Assembly: GCF_027497235.1 (NCBI RefSeq)
Contig: NZ_CP114902.1
Location: 6,040,001 to 6,104,000, forward strand
DNA from: Micromonospora sp. WMMD1128
GTDB taxonomy: Bacteria > Actinomycetota > Actinomycetes > Mycobacteriales > Micromonosporaceae
Direction of reading: 5' to 3'
DNA: 64,000 nucleotides
Under the pieces are notes generated by a model. The model was not told where the DNA came from, did not search any database, and worked only from the letters and a program-made list of their open reading frames with translations. A program made the position numbers and the translations under genes. The first letter of the stretch is position 1; every line of letters begins with the position of its first letter. Below, in pieces: positions 17,811-26,174 of this stretch.

Positions 17811-18003
17811 CGGGGTGAGCCCGCCCACTACCGCCGCGCGCTGCGGTGGCCGTGTCGGCGGATCGCCGTACACTTGTCGGGATCACTGACCCGGCGCGCC
17901 GACTGCGCGCGCCCATGGGCGATCTTGCGGGCGATTCGGCGGCGTGACGGTGCCGCGGCGGGCCATCGCGAAGATGCGCCCCCGCTCGCTCGAAAGGCAT
18001 TTC

Positions 18004-19641
18004 TTGACCACCTTCGCTGCCTCCGGCACGTCCCCGTCCATCGACCCGGCCGTCGAACCGGCGACCGACGCCCCCGACTTCGCCTCGCTGGGCCTGCCCC
18101 GGCGACTGGTCGAGGCGCTCGCCCGCCAGGGCATCACCACCCCGTTCGAGATCCAGCGGGCCACCGTCCCGGACGCGCTCGCCGGCCGTGACGTGCTCGG
18201 CCGGGGTCAGACCGGCTCGGGCAAGACGCTCGCCTTCGGCCTGCCGGTGATCGCCCGGCTCGCCGAGCGCAACCGGGCCCGTTCGCTGCACCCCCGCGCC
18301 CTGATCCTCGTTCCCACCCGCGAGCTGGCCATGCAGGTCAACGACGCGCTGGTGCCGCTCGGCAAGTCGATCGGCATCTTCCTGAAGACCGCGGTCGGCG
18401 GCGTGCCGTACGACCGGCAGATCGACGCGCTGCGGCGCGGCGTGGAGATCGTGGTGGCCACGCCGGGGCGGCTCGGCGACCTGATCGCGCGTGGCGTCTG
18501 CCGGCTCGACGACGTCGAGGTCACGGTGCTCGACGAGGCCGACCAGATGGCCGACATGGGCTTCCTGCCCGAGGTCACCGAGTTGCTGGCGAAGACGCCC
18601 GCGGACGCCCAGCGGCTGCTCTTCTCAGCCACTCTGGACAACGACGTCGACACGCTTGTCAAGCGGTTCATGACCGACCCGGTCACCCACTCGACCGCGC
18701 CGGCGACCGCCGCCGTGTCCACCATGGACCATCACATGCTGCTGATCCCGCCGCACGACAAGTTCGCGGTCACCGCGTCCATCGCCGCCCGGGACGGCCG
18801 CACCATGGTCTTCGCCCGTACGCAGCTCGGCGTCGACCGGCTGGTCGAGCAGCTCAGCGCGGTCGGCGTACGGGCCGGCGGCCTACACGGCGGCAAGACC
18901 CAGCGGATGCGCACCAAGACGCTCGCCGAGTTCCGCGAGGGTCGGATGAACGTGCTCGTCGCCACCGACGTGGCGGCCCGGGGCATCCACGTCGACGGGG
19001 TTTCGCTCGTGCTGCACGTGGACCCGCCGAAGGACCCGAAGGACTACCTGCACCGGGCCGGCCGCACCGCCCGGGCCGGCGAGTCCGGCGCGGTGGCGAC
19101 CCTGGTCCTGCCGAAGCAACGCCGGACCACGCTCGCCATGCTGGAGAAGGCGGGCGTCGAGCCGGCCCAGGCGCGGGTGCGTGCCGGCGACGAGGCGCTG
19201 GCCGAGCTGACCGGTGCGCGCGAGCCCAGCGGTGTGCCGGTCCGCGAGGAACCGGAGCCCCGCCGCGGCGGGCGCGGCTACGGCGACCGGGACGGACGCG
19301 GCCACGACCGTGGTGGCCGCGGTTACGGCGACCGGGGCGCGCGTGGCTTCGACCGGGGCGCACGCGGCTTCGGCGACCAGCAGGCCCGCGGCGACCGGCG
19401 GCACGACGGCCGGCCCACCGGCGGGCGCAGCTTCGGTGAGCGCCGCCACGACGACCGCCCGCAGGGCGAGCGGCGCTTCGGCGACCGGGACAGCCACACC
19501 GAACGCCGCTTCGGCGACCGGGGTGACTTCCGGCCGGCCGAGCGTCGGGGCGGGTTCCGCGCCGAGGGGCGGGGCCGGGACGACCGGCCGCGCGACGAGC
19601 GGCGCGGTTTCGGCGGGCGCCCGCCGGCGCGTACCCACTGA
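18004..19641 (+). CDS. DEAD-box RNA helicase with Arg/Gly-rich tail
   Basis: 545 residues from the TTG at 18004, which has GAAAGG six bases upstream; an upstream GTG at 17944 would add 20 unlikely residues. Motifs in order are Q motif (TTPFEIQ), GQTGSGKT, PTRELA, TPGRL, LDEADQM, SATL, and the C-terminal RAGRTARAG. The last 130 residues are an Arg/Gly/Asp-rich tail with repeats such as RGYGDR, RGFDRG and RRFGDR, typical of RNA-binding extensions. It should unwind structured RNA in ribosome assembly or cold-stress decay. DEAD is DEAD, with Q in the next position. A hairpin follows at 19671. Confidence 0.88.
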   Translation: MTTFAASGTSPSIDPAVEPATDAPDFASLGLPRRLVEALARQGITTPFEIQRATVPDALAGRDVLGRGQTGSGKTLAFGLPVIARLAERNRARSLHPRALILVPTRELAMQVNDALVPLGKSIGIFLKTAVGGVPYDRQIDALRRGVEIVVATPGRLGDLIARGVCRLDDVEVTVLDEADQMADMGFLPEVTELLAKTPADAQRLLFSATLDNDVDTLVKRFMTDPVTHSTAPATAAVSTMDHHMLLIPPHDKFAVTASIAARDGRTMVFARTQLGVDRLVEQLSAVGVRAGGLHGGKTQRMRTKTLAEFREGRMNVLVATDVAARGIHVDGVSLVLHVDPPKDPKDYLHRAGRTARAGESGAVATLVLPKQRRTTLAMLEKAGVEPAQARVRAGDEALAELTGAREPSGVPVREEPEPRRGGRGYGDRDGRGHDRGGRGYGDRGARGFDRGARGFGDQQARGDRRHDGRPTGGRSFGERRHDDRPQGERRFGDRDSHTERRFGDRGDFRPAERRGGFRAEGRGRDDRPRDERRGFGGRPPARTH

Positions 19642-19670
19642 TCTGGGCGGTCGGGAGACCGCGAAGCGAA

Positions 19671-19704
19671 ACGCCGCCGTCGAGCATGCGCTCGGCGGCG
19701 GCGT
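19671..19704 (+). terminator. Hairpin after the DEAD-box gene
   Basis: 15 bases at 19671-19685 (ACGCCGCCGTCGAGC) pair with 19690-19704 with a single mismatch and a 4-nt loop. It lies 29 bases after the helicase stop codon. Confidence 0.7.
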
Positions 19705-19751
19705 TCGCGCATCCGCTGCCGGTGCCGGCCGGGTCGCGTAACGTCCGGTCC

Positions 19752-20372
19752 ATGCCGAAGTCGCTCTTCTGGACCCGGACCGACACCGCCGGCTCGGAGC
19801 ACGTGGTGCTCGACGACCACCAGGGGTTGACGGCGCAGGGTGTGGCGCTGGCCGTGGATCCGATCCCCTACACCTGCCGCTACCGCCTGACGATCGGGCG
19901 GGACTGGTCGACCACCCGGCTTGAGGTCGACGCGGACGGCGCCGGCTGGGCGCGGAGCGTGCGCCTGGAGCGGGGGCGGGACGGGTGGCGCGTGCGCACC
20001 GGTGAGGAAGGCGACCTGGACGCGGCGCTGCGCGCGGCCGGGCAGCCGCTGGCGGGCCTGCCGGGTACGGACGACCCGGACCGGCTGGCCGACGCGCTCG
20101 ACGTCGACCTGGGCGGTTCCCCGCTGACCAACACGCTGCCGATCCGGCGGATCGGGCTGGGTCGGCTCCCCGCCGACCTCGCCACGAGCGTGACGGTCGC
20201 CTGGGTGCTGCTGCCCGGCCTGGCCGTGGTGCCGGCCGAGCAGGTCTACACCTCGCTCGGTCCGGGCCGGGTCCGGTACGCCAGTGGCACGTTCACCACC
20301 GACCTGGAGGTCGACCCGGACGGCTTCGTGGTGCGCTACCCGGGGCTGGCCGAGCGGGCCGACCAACGCTGA
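19752..20372 (+). CDS. Putative glycolipid-binding domain protein (DUF1089-like)
   Basis: 206 residues resembling the putative glycolipid-binding family (PF06475). The sequence is beta-rich with conserved-looking parts SLFWTRTDTAGSEHVVL, YRLTIGRDWSTTRLEV, DVDLGGSPLTNTLPIRR and FTTDLEVDPDGFVVRYPG. There is no signal peptide or catalytic motif. The ATG at 19752 is chosen because homology-like sequence begins there (MPKSLFW); no strong SD is visible. It converges with a TetR gene eight bases away. The biochemical role of the family is not established. Confidence 0.75.
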   Translation: MPKSLFWTRTDTAGSEHVVLDDHQGLTAQGVALAVDPIPYTCRYRLTIGRDWSTTRLEVDADGAGWARSVRLERGRDGWRVRTGEEGDLDAALRAAGQPLAGLPGTDDPDRLADALDVDLGGSPLTNTLPIRRIGLGRLPADLATSVTVAWVLLPGLAVVPAEQVYTSLGPGRVRYASGTFTTDLEVDPDGFVVRYPGLAERADQR

Positions 20373-20379
20373 TCGCAGG

Positions 20380-20940
20380 TCAGGCGCGTAGGCCGCGGAA
20401 CAGGACGTCGAGGTATCGATCGACGACATCGTCCGCACTGACCGCCGCCGCGTGTTGCACCCCGCACATCAGGTTGCGCAGGTCGTCAGCGGTGATGTCG
20501 GACCGGACGGTGCCCGCCTGCCGCGCCCGTTTCAGGACGCGGCCGAGCGCGTCGTGGAACTCGGCGGACGGCGCGACCGAGTCGCCGGTGAGGTCGTCGC
20601 CGGTGGCCAGCACCTCCGCCAGCGCCGGATCGGCTCGTAGCAACCGCAGCCCGGTCGCCACGAGCCGCTGGAAACCGGCGGCGGGATCGGTGTCGTCGGC
20701 GCTCGCCCGCGCGTCCGCCGCCAGTCGGGTGAGATTCTCCGCCGCGAGCGCCTCGATCAGCGCCTGACGGGTGGGGAAGTGCCGGTAGGCGGTGCCGACG
20801 CCCACGCCAGCGGCCTTGGCGATCGCGTTCAACGGCAGGTCCCGGTCGCCGTCACGAAGCCGGTCCCGGGCGACGGTGAGCATCCGCTCCCGGACCCGCG
20901 CGGAATCGGCCCGCAGCCGTCCAGTGGTATGCGTCGACAT
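20380..20940 (-). CDS. TetR-family repressor
   Basis: 186 residues. The N-terminal helix-turn-helix is at residues 18-65 (LPLNAIAKAAGVGVGTAYRHFPTRQALIEAL), the pattern of TetR proteins. The C-terminal part is helical, including LRRADPALAEVLATG-like sequence and the SDITADDLRNLMCG segment. It is divergent from the SDR gene at 21030, with a palindrome in the shared region, so local repression of that gene is likely. An in-frame ATG at 20958 is an alternative start. Confidence 0.85.
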   Translation of the reverse strand: MSTHTTGRLRADSARVRERMLTVARDRLRDGDRDLPLNAIAKAAGVGVGTAYRHFPTRQALIEALAAENLTRLAADARASADDTDPAAGFQRLVATGLRLLRADPALAEVLATGDDLTGDSVAPSAEFHDALGRVLKRARQAGTVRSDITADDLRNLMCGVQHAAAVSADDVVDRYLDVLFRGLRA

Positions 20941-20965
20941 GCCGAGAGGATAACTCATCCGTTCT

Positions 20966-21006
20966 TTGCTACGCTCATCACCAGCGGATATTAAATCCGA
21001 TCGGAT
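20966..21006 (+). promoter_or_regulatory. Promoter with candidate TetR operator for the SDR gene
   Basis: TTGCTA (20966-20971) and TATTAA (20989-20994) are spaced by 17 bp. They are followed at once by the perfect palindrome ATCCGATCGGAT (20995-21006). A partial copy of the half site, CATCCG, occurs at 20956-20961. Position and symmetry suit the adjacent TetR protein. Confidence 0.5.
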
Positions 21007-21029
21007 GAAAGATCCCTTGAGGAGGGGCC

Positions 21030-21932
21030 ATGGCCATACGCTGGACGTTCGACGACATCCCGGACCTGACCGGCCGCACGGCGGTGGTGACCGGCGCGAC
21101 CAGCGGACTCGGCCTGGTCGTCGCCCAGCAGCTCGCGGCGCACGGCGCGGACGTGATCGCGGGGGTGCGGGATCCGGCCAAGGCGACCCGGGTCGCACCC
21201 GGTCTGGAAGCGCGGCGGGTCGACCTCGCCGACCTGGACTCGGTCGGCGCGTTCGCCGCCGGCCTGCACCGGGACGGCCGGGTCGTCGACCTGCTGGTCA
21301 ACAACGCGGGTATCGGCGGCCACCAGGGTCGCCGACTCAGCCCGCAGGGCATCGAGATGCAGTTCGCGACCAACTTCCTCGGACACTTCGCCCTGACCGG
21401 CCGGCTGCTCGACCTGATCCGGGACGGTGGGCGCGTGGTCCACGTGGGGTCCAACCTCTACCGGCACTTCCCGGTGGAACTGCCCCTCGACGACCTGGCC
21501 GCCGAGCGGTCCTACTCTCCCTCGCGGGCGTACGTGGCGTCCAAGCTCGCAAACCTGCTCTTCGGCCTGGAACTCGACCGGCGGTTGCGACGCGCCGGGC
21601 GTCCGGTCCGGAGCCTGGTCGCGCATCCCGGCCTGGCGCGGACCGCCTTGAACTCCGACGTCGGCCAGCCCGCCCTACGCGCGACGATGGCGGTCCTCAA
21701 CGCCCTGATCGGCCGCCCGGCCGAACGCGCGGCGATTCCGCTGCTGTTCGCGGCGACCGACCCGGCGGCGCACGGCGGCGTCTTCATCGGTCCGCGCAAC
21801 CGGCGGTGGGACGACCGCGTGCACCTCGACCGGGTCGTCGCACCCGCGAACGACCCGGCGCTCGCCGATCAGCTGTGGGAGCGGGCGCAGGACTGGGCCG
21901 GGGTCGGGTATCCGCCGGACCTTCGGTCGTGA
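21030..21932 (+). CDS. Short-chain dehydrogenase/reductase
   Basis: A 300-residue SDR. The NAD(P)-binding motif is TGATSGLG near residue 21, with NNAG at about 91 and the catalytic pair Y/K in YVASKLAN near 170. The conserved Ser is replaced by the VGSNLYRHF segment, as in retinol-dehydrogenase-like SDRs. GAGGAGG lies seven bases before the ATG. It is divergent from a TetR gene and probably inducible by a hydrophobic or toxic substrate. The substrate is unknown; the subgroup resembles oxidoreductases annotated as protochlorophyllide-reductase- or retinol-dehydrogenase-like. Confidence 0.88.
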   Translation: MAIRWTFDDIPDLTGRTAVVTGATSGLGLVVAQQLAAHGADVIAGVRDPAKATRVAPGLEARRVDLADLDSVGAFAAGLHRDGRVVDLLVNNAGIGGHQGRRLSPQGIEMQFATNFLGHFALTGRLLDLIRDGGRVVHVGSNLYRHFPVELPLDDLAAERSYSPSRAYVASKLANLLFGLELDRRLRRAGRPVRSLVAHPGLARTALNSDVGQPALRATMAVLNALIGRPAERAAIPLLFAATDPAAHGGVFIGPRNRRWDDRVHLDRVVAPANDPALADQLWERAQDWAGVGYPPDLRS

Positions 21933-21994
21933 CCGCGTCGCCGCCCGCTCCGACCGGGCGGACACCGTCGATCAGGCCAGCCACGCTCCGCGCG

Positions 21995-23086
21995 TCAGGC
22001 CGGCCAGGAGCCGTCGGTCCGGAACCTGTCGACGACGGCCAGGTACGGGGCGAGGTCGAGACCCTGCGCGGCCACCCACCCGTCGTCGTAGTAGGTGTCG
22101 CCGTAGCGGTCGCCCCGGTCGCAGATCAGCGTGACCACCGAGCCGGTCCGGCCGGCGGCGAGCATCTCCGCGATCAGCGCGAACGCGCCCCACAGGTTGG
22201 TGCCGGTGGAGCCGCCCACCCGACGGCCGAGCACGGCCGAGCCCGACCGCATCGCGGCCAGCGACGCGGCGTCCGGCACCTGGACCATCCGGTCCACCAC
22301 GCTTGGTAGGAAGGACGGCTCGACGCCGGGCCGCCCGATGCCCTCGATCCGGGAGCCGCGGCCGGTGCGCAGCGACCAGTCACCGGCCCGCCAGGCCGGA
22401 TAGAACGCGGAGTTCTCCGGGTCCACCACGCACAGCTTGGTGGGCAGCCGGCGGTAGCGGGCGTACCGGCCGATGGTGGCGCTGGTGCCGCCGGTGCCGG
22501 CGCCCACCACGATCCAGGCGGGAATCGGGTGCCGTTCCAGCGCGAGCTGGGCGTAGATCGACTCGGCGATGTTGTTGTTGCCCCGCCAGTCGGTGGCCCG
22601 CTCGGCGTAGGTGAACTGGTCCATGTAGTGACCGCCGGTGTCCTCGGCCAGCCAGCGCGCCTCGATCACCACCTTGGCCGGGTCCTCGACCAGGTGGCAG
22701 CGCCCGCCCTGGAACTCGATCTGGGCGATCTTCTCCGGGGAGGTGGAGGCGGGCATGACCGCGATGAACGGCAGCCCGAGCATGCGCGCGAAGTATGCCT
22801 CGGAGACCGCGGTCGACCCGGAGGACGCCTCGACGACAGTGGTGTCACGGCCGATCCAGCCGTTGCACAGCCCGTAGAGGAACAGCGAGCGGGCCAGCCG
22901 GTGCTTGAGCGAACCGGTCGGGTGCACCGACTCGTCCTTGAGATAGAGATCGATCCCCCACGCCCGGGGCAGCGGGAAGGGCAGCAGGTGGGTGTCGGCG
23001 GAGCGGTTGGCGTCCGCCTCGACCGTGGCGATGGCCTCGGTCAACCAGCGCCGGCCGGCCTCGTCGCAGCGGTCGAGATGAGTCAC
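21995..23086 (-). CDS. cds1: PLP-dependent cysteine synthase-family protein, Cds1-like
   Basis: A 363-residue fold-type II PLP enzyme. The Schiff-base Lys is in [12 protein letters not shown], and the cofactor phosphate loop is [14 protein letters not shown]. The [13 protein letters not shown] segment matches the substrate loop of the cysteine synthase superfamily. Length and the C-terminal [15 protein letters not shown] resemble mycobacterial Cds1, an L-cysteine desulfhydrase that makes sulfide, pyruvate and ammonia. It follows an SDR gene by ten bases on the same strand. The family call is firm; desulfhydrase rather than synthase activity is by resemblance only. Confidence 0.82.
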   Translation of the reverse strand: MTHLDRCDEAGRRWLTEAIATVEADANRSADTHLLPFPLPRAWGIDLYLKDESVHPTGSLKHRLARSLFLYGLCNGWIGRDTTVVEASSGSTAVSEAYFARMLGLPFIAVMPASTSPEKIAQIEFQGGRCHLVEDPAKVVIEARWLAEDTGGHYMDQFTYAERATDWRGNNNIAESIYAQLALERHPIPAWIVVGAGTGGTSATIGRYARYRRLPTKLCVVDPENSAFYPAWRAGDWSLRTGRGSRIEGIGRPGVEPSFLPSVVDRMVQVPDAASLAAMRSGSAVLGRRVGGSTGTNLWGAFALIAEMLAAGRTGSVVTLICDRGDRYGDTYYDDGWVAAQGLDLAPYLAVVDRFRTDGSWPA

Positions 23087-23096
23087 GCCGGCAACG

Positions 23097-23939
23097 TTAC
23101 AAGCGAGGTGGGCTCGGATCCGCCCGGACCCGGCGCGCCTGCCGGCGCTGCCCGGCCCGGCCGGCGGCCCGCACCACCGGGGTCAGGGCCAGGGCGAGCC
23201 GGGGGTACGCGTCGAGCAGCCGCACCTGCGCGCCACGCCAGCGCGGCAGGCTGACCACCGGTCGGGGCCGGCGGGCCAGCCGTACCGCCCGCGCGGCCAC
23301 CCGCTCCGGCGTCAGCAACGACCCGGTGAAGGAGGCGAGCGCACCGGGGTCGTCGAGCTTGTCGTGCAGCATCGGCGTCCAGATCCCGTCCGGGCACAGG
23401 CACGACACGTGTACGCCCCGGACGCCCGCCATCCGCAGGTCGCTCAGGGTGCCGAGGCTGAACGCCAGCAGGGCATGCTTGCTTGCGGCGTAGACGGTCT
23501 CCCCGGGTGCCGCGATCAGCCCGGCCAGCGACACCACGTTGAGCACGTGCCCGTGGCCCTGTTCCCGCATGACCGCGAGCGCGGCCAGTGTGCCGTTCAT
23601 CGCGCCGAGCGCGTTGACCTCCACCACCCGGCGTCGGGTCTGCGCGTCGTGCCCCCAGGAGGGGCCGGTGACCAGGATGCCGGCGTTGTTCACCCACAGT
23701 CCGAGCCCACCCGGCGCGCCGGCCGCCTCGGCGGCGACCGCGGCGCAGGCAGCCTCGTCGCGTACGTCGAGGGGGTGGGACCAGCCGCCCAACGACGCGG
23801 CGGTGACGGCCGCCGCCTCGGCGTCGACGTCTGTCACCAGCACCCGCCAGCCGTCGGCGTACAGCGCGGCGGCGAGCGAGCGGCCGAGCCCGCCGGCCGC
23901 TCCGGTCACCACGGCGGCGCCCCGCTCCGAGGTCGTCAT
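23097..23939 (-). CDS. Short-chain dehydrogenase/reductase upstream of cds1
   Basis: 280 residues with [10 protein letters not shown] near residue 17, NNAG at about 84, a catalytic Ser in VVSLAG and YAASKHAL near 151. After residue 190 it follows the extended SDR pattern ([12 protein letters not shown]) and ends in a basic tail rich in Arg. Ten bases separate it from the cds1-like gene, so the two are probably co-transcribed. The substrate is unknown. Confidence 0.85.
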   Translation of the reverse strand: MTTSERGAAVVTGAAGGLGRSLAAALYADGWRVLVTDVDAEAAAVTAASLGGWSHPLDVRDEAACAAVAAEAAGAPGGLGLWVNNAGILVTGPSWGHDAQTRRRVVEVNALGAMNGTLAALAVMREQGHGHVLNVVSLAGLIAAPGETVYAASKHALLAFSLGTLSDLRMAGVRGVHVSCLCPDGIWTPMLHDKLDDPGALASFTGSLLTPERVAARAVRLARRPRPVVSLPRWRGAQVRLLDAYPRLALALTPVVRAAGRAGQRRQARRVRADPSPPRL

Positions 23940-24021
23940 CGCCGCACGCTAACCGCCCGCCCCGCCCGCCGACCAGCCCCTCACCCGCCCTTCGGGACCG
24001 GACCGAACCCGACCGAACCCG

Positions 24022-24110
24022 CACCCGACCCGCCGAACCCCCGACCCGACCCGCCAGACCCGGACCCGACCCGCCGAACTCCGACCCGACCCGCCAGACC
24101 CGGACCCGCC
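24022..24110. repeat. Two-copy 40-bp tandem repeat
   Basis: A CCGACCCGACCCGCC-type low-complexity stretch repeats with a 40-bp period: 24041-24067 is identical to 24081-24107. Shorter GACCGAACCC repeats precede it from about 23996. It lies in the 430-bp gene-free region between the SDR and the Lrp regulator. No ORF with convincing coding character covers it. Confidence 0.75.
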
Positions 24111-24197
24111 CAGCCGGACGTCGACCGGCCACGACCTGCCACGCGGCCAAGCCGGATCACCGGGCCAGAGCCGGCGCGGCGACGAGGCCCCGGGTGG

Positions 24198-24333
24198 TGC
24201 CTTCGCGTTGCCTAGAAACTTGATGGCGTAGATGAATCAGCGGAACCGCCAGGTTCGGCGAAACCGCTGCGGGCGGCGAAGCAGGCGCACCTGACTCGTT
24301 TACGTCATCAAGTTTCTAGGCAACGCGAAGGCA
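24198..24333. repeat. 136-bp element with 28-bp perfect inverted termini
   Basis: The left end 24198-24225 and right end 24306-24333 are perfect reverse complements (outer bases TGCCTTCGCGTTGCC, inner end AGAAACTTGATG). After one mismatch four more base pairs follow, giving 33 bp in all. The 80-bp core has no ORF. There is no obvious target-site duplication. It may be a MITE-like element or a large hairpin regulator between two gene ends. Confidence 0.8.
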
Positions 24334-24369
24334 TCCCGGCACCGACTGGCCGCGACCTCGATTCGGTGG

Positions 24370-24828
24370 TCAGGGGGTGGGGGGCACGAGTGGTTGGGGA
24401 CGGTTCTCCCACTTGGTCGACAGGGCGATGCCGGTGCGGGTGGAGGCGACGCCGGGCGTGCGGTTCAGCCGGACGATCAACTGTTCCAACTCGGCGATGG
24501 TGCCCACCCGCGCCTTGAGCAGGAACGATTCCACGCCGGCCATGAAGTAGCAGGACTCGATCTCGGGGATCTGGCGGAACGCCTCAAGCACGTCGTCGGT
24601 GTCCGCGTCGGAGTTCTCCACGATGCCGATCAGGGCGGTGACCCCGAGCCCGACGGACTCCGGCTCGACCTCGGCCCGGTAGGCGCGGATCACGCCGCCG
24701 GACTCCAGCTTGCCGACCCGTTCGTGCACGGCCGGGGCGGACAGGCCGACCTGCCGGGCCAGTTCGGCGTACGACAGGCGGGCGTTGCCGCGCAGCAGCT
24801 CCACGAGGCTCAGGTCGATCGCGTCCAC
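24370..24828 (-). CDS. Lrp/AsnC-family transcriptional regulator
   Basis: 152 residues with the classical Lrp layout: N-terminal helix-turn-helix (LSYAELARQVGLSAPAVHERVGKLE, residues 18-42), a linker, then a RAM-type ligand domain (IGIVENSDADTDDVLEAFRQIP, CYFMAGVESFLLKARV). The GTG start complements 24826-24828; no strong SD is visible. It is divergent from the BldC-like gene and separated from it by 215 bases. Lrp proteins sense amino acids; the ligand cannot be read from the sequence. Confidence 0.88.
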   Translation of the reverse strand: MDAIDLSLVELLRGNARLSYAELARQVGLSAPAVHERVGKLESGGVIRAYRAEVEPESVGLGVTALIGIVENSDADTDDVLEAFRQIPEIESCYFMAGVESFLLKARVGTIAELEQLIVRLNRTPGVASTRTGIALSTKWENRPQPLVPPTP

Positions 24829-24925
24829 GGAGAGTGACCCTATCCATTCACAAACGCCCGCTCACAGCGGGTCTACGCCGGTAGCATTTACTAACTTTCG
24901 CACTGTGTGTGTTTTTCGCGTTTGG

Positions 24926-24954
24926 CGGACACGCCCGGTCGCTGGTGCTGTAAT
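24926..24954 (+). promoter_or_regulatory. Candidate promoter of the BldC-like gene
   Basis: CGGACA (24926-24931) and TGTAAT (24949-24954) are 17 bp apart, 90 bases before the GTG start at 25044. The region just upstream (about 24880-24920) is unusually AT- and TG-rich for this genome. The call rests on hexamer similarity and position only. Confidence 0.35.
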
Positions 24955-25043
24955 TACCGTACGTCCCTCATGACGGCTCTGGGCTCGCACCGGCCGGGGG
25001 CAGTGTGTTCAGCCGGGGGCTTCGTCGACGCGAGGAGGGGGCT

Positions 25044-25310
25044 GTGGACACTGGAGATCGCCTGCTGACACCGGGTGAGGTCGCTGCGCTGTTTCGGGTT
25101 GACCCGAAGACCGTGACCAGATGGGCAGCGGCCGGCCGGATCGGCAGCATCCGGACTCCAGGCGGGCATCGCCGGTTTCGGGAATCCGAGGTGCGGGCCC
25201 TGCTGGAGGGGGAGGGCATGCTGGACGAGGCGGAAGACATGGGCAAGCCACGCAACGTGGGCCCGACCGCCTCGACCGGCCCCGGCCCGGCGAACGCCGG
25301 CATGTACTGA
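25044..25310 (+). CDS. bldC: BldC-like small MerR-type DNA-binding protein
   Basis: 88 residues. Residues 6-58 (LLTPGEVAALFRVDPKTVTRW, then RIGSIRTPGGHRRFRESEVRALL) closely resemble the single MerR-type winged helix of BldC, a regulator that controls entry to development in Streptomyces and binds direct repeats. A 25-residue tail follows (GKPRNVGPTASTGPG). The GTG at 25044 has AGGAGGGG upstream. It is divergent from an Lrp gene, and its long AT-rich leader suggests regulated expression. Target genes here are unknown. Confidence 0.82.
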   Translation: MDTGDRLLTPGEVAALFRVDPKTVTRWAAAGRIGSIRTPGGHRRFRESEVRALLEGEGMLDEAEDMGKPRNVGPTASTGPGPANAGMY

Positions 25311-25317
25311 AGCGAGC

Positions 25318-25353
25318 GGGGCGCGGTCCGACCGGTGAGGCGGGCCGCGCCCC
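25318..25353 (+). terminator. Hairpin after the BldC-like gene
   Basis: GGGGCGCGG (25318-25326) pairs with CCGCGCCCC (25345-25353), eight bases after the stop codon. An outer GCGAGC/GCTCGC pairing is interrupted by a few bases. Confidence 0.6.
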
Positions 25354-25356
25354 GAC

Positions 25357-25460
25357 CGGCTCGCGGTCCCGCCGGTAAGGCTGGTTTCGCGGTCCCGTCG
25401 GTCAGGCCGGTTTCGCGGTCCCGCCGGTCAGGCCGGTTTCGCGGTCCCGCCGGGCTGCGG
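25357..25460. repeat. 26-bp tandem repeat, four copies, overlapping the 3' end of ubiX
   Basis: Units of 26 bp (GGTTTCGCGGTCCCG and 11 more) begin near 25357, 25383, 25409 and 25435; the inner two differ at one base. The ubiX stop at 25402 lies inside the array, so the array encodes its last residues (GLTGGTAKPA) and extends beyond it. Confidence 0.8.
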
Positions 25461-26073
25461 CCAATTGCCCGGACCAGCGCCGGAACAACGTGTGCGGGAC
25501 GCCGAGCGCGTCGAGCACCTTGCCCGCCACGAAGTCGACCAGCTGCTGGGCGGAGGCGGACGCCCCCGCGCCGTAGAAACCCGGGCTGGCCGGCAGCACC
25601 ACGGCGCCGGCGTCGTGCAACGCGATGAGGTGCTCCAAGTGGCTGCGGGTCACCGGGGTCTCCCGGGGCACCACCACGACCGGCCGCCGTTCCTTCAGGT
25701 TCACCTCGGCGGCGCGCTGGAGCAGGTCCTTCGACAGACCGATCGCGATGCCGGCGCAGGCGGCGGTGCTGGCCGGCACCACCGCCATCCCGCGTACCCG
25801 GTAGGAGCCGCTGCTCGGCCCGGCCGCCAGGTCGCCGGCGGGCCAGTGCCGCAGGTCCGCCCCGGCGAGGTCACGATCGAGCCAGCCGGCCAGGTCGTCG
25901 GCCCAGTGCGCGTCCCGGAACGGCCGGCCGGTCTCGTCGAGGACGGTCAGCCGGGCAGCTCGGGAGACGATCAGGTCCACCGCCTGACCGGCGTCGAGCA
26001 GGCCCCGGACGACCGCCGCCGCGTACGGTGTGCCGGAGGCGCCGGAGACGCCCACCACCCATGGTTCGCGCAT
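25402..26073 (-). CDS. UbiX-family flavin prenyltransferase, menaquinone pathway
   Basis: A 223-residue UbiX-like protein. The N-terminal GVSGASGTPYAA is the flavin-binding loop and VVPASTAACAGIAIGLSKDL the second FMN segment; the C-terminal part has PRETPVTRSHLEHLIALHDAGAVV-like sequence and PASPGFY. UbiX enzymes make prenylated FMN, the cofactor of UbiD decarboxylases; in the futalosine pathway the pair acts on the naphthoate intermediate (MqnL/MqnM naming). The matching UbiD is at 28-29.5 kb. The start at 26073 is set by the family N-terminus (MREPWVVGVSGASG). Its last residues are encoded by the 26-bp tandem repeat. Confidence 0.85.
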   Translation of the reverse strand: MREPWVVGVSGASGTPYAAAVVRGLLDAGQAVDLIVSRAARLTVLDETGRPFRDAHWADDLAGWLDRDLAGADLRHWPAGDLAAGPSSGSYRVRGMAVVPASTAACAGIAIGLSKDLLQRAAEVNLKERRPVVVVPRETPVTRSHLEHLIALHDAGAVVLPASPGFYGAGASASAQQLVDFVAGKVLDALGVPHTLFRRWSGQLAAARRDRETGLTGGTAKPA

Positions 26074-26174
26074 GCCGTCAAGCCTGCCAGGCCGGACGCG
26101 AACCGGGTCGACGGGTCTTCCCGTGGCATGGGATTCTCTGACCGGCAATCCAACCCTCACGGGAAGGCCCGGTG

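Noticed and set aside
23996..24197. Pro/Thr-like ORF in the GACCC repeats
   Set aside because: Only repeat-derived low-complexity translation with no start or SD.
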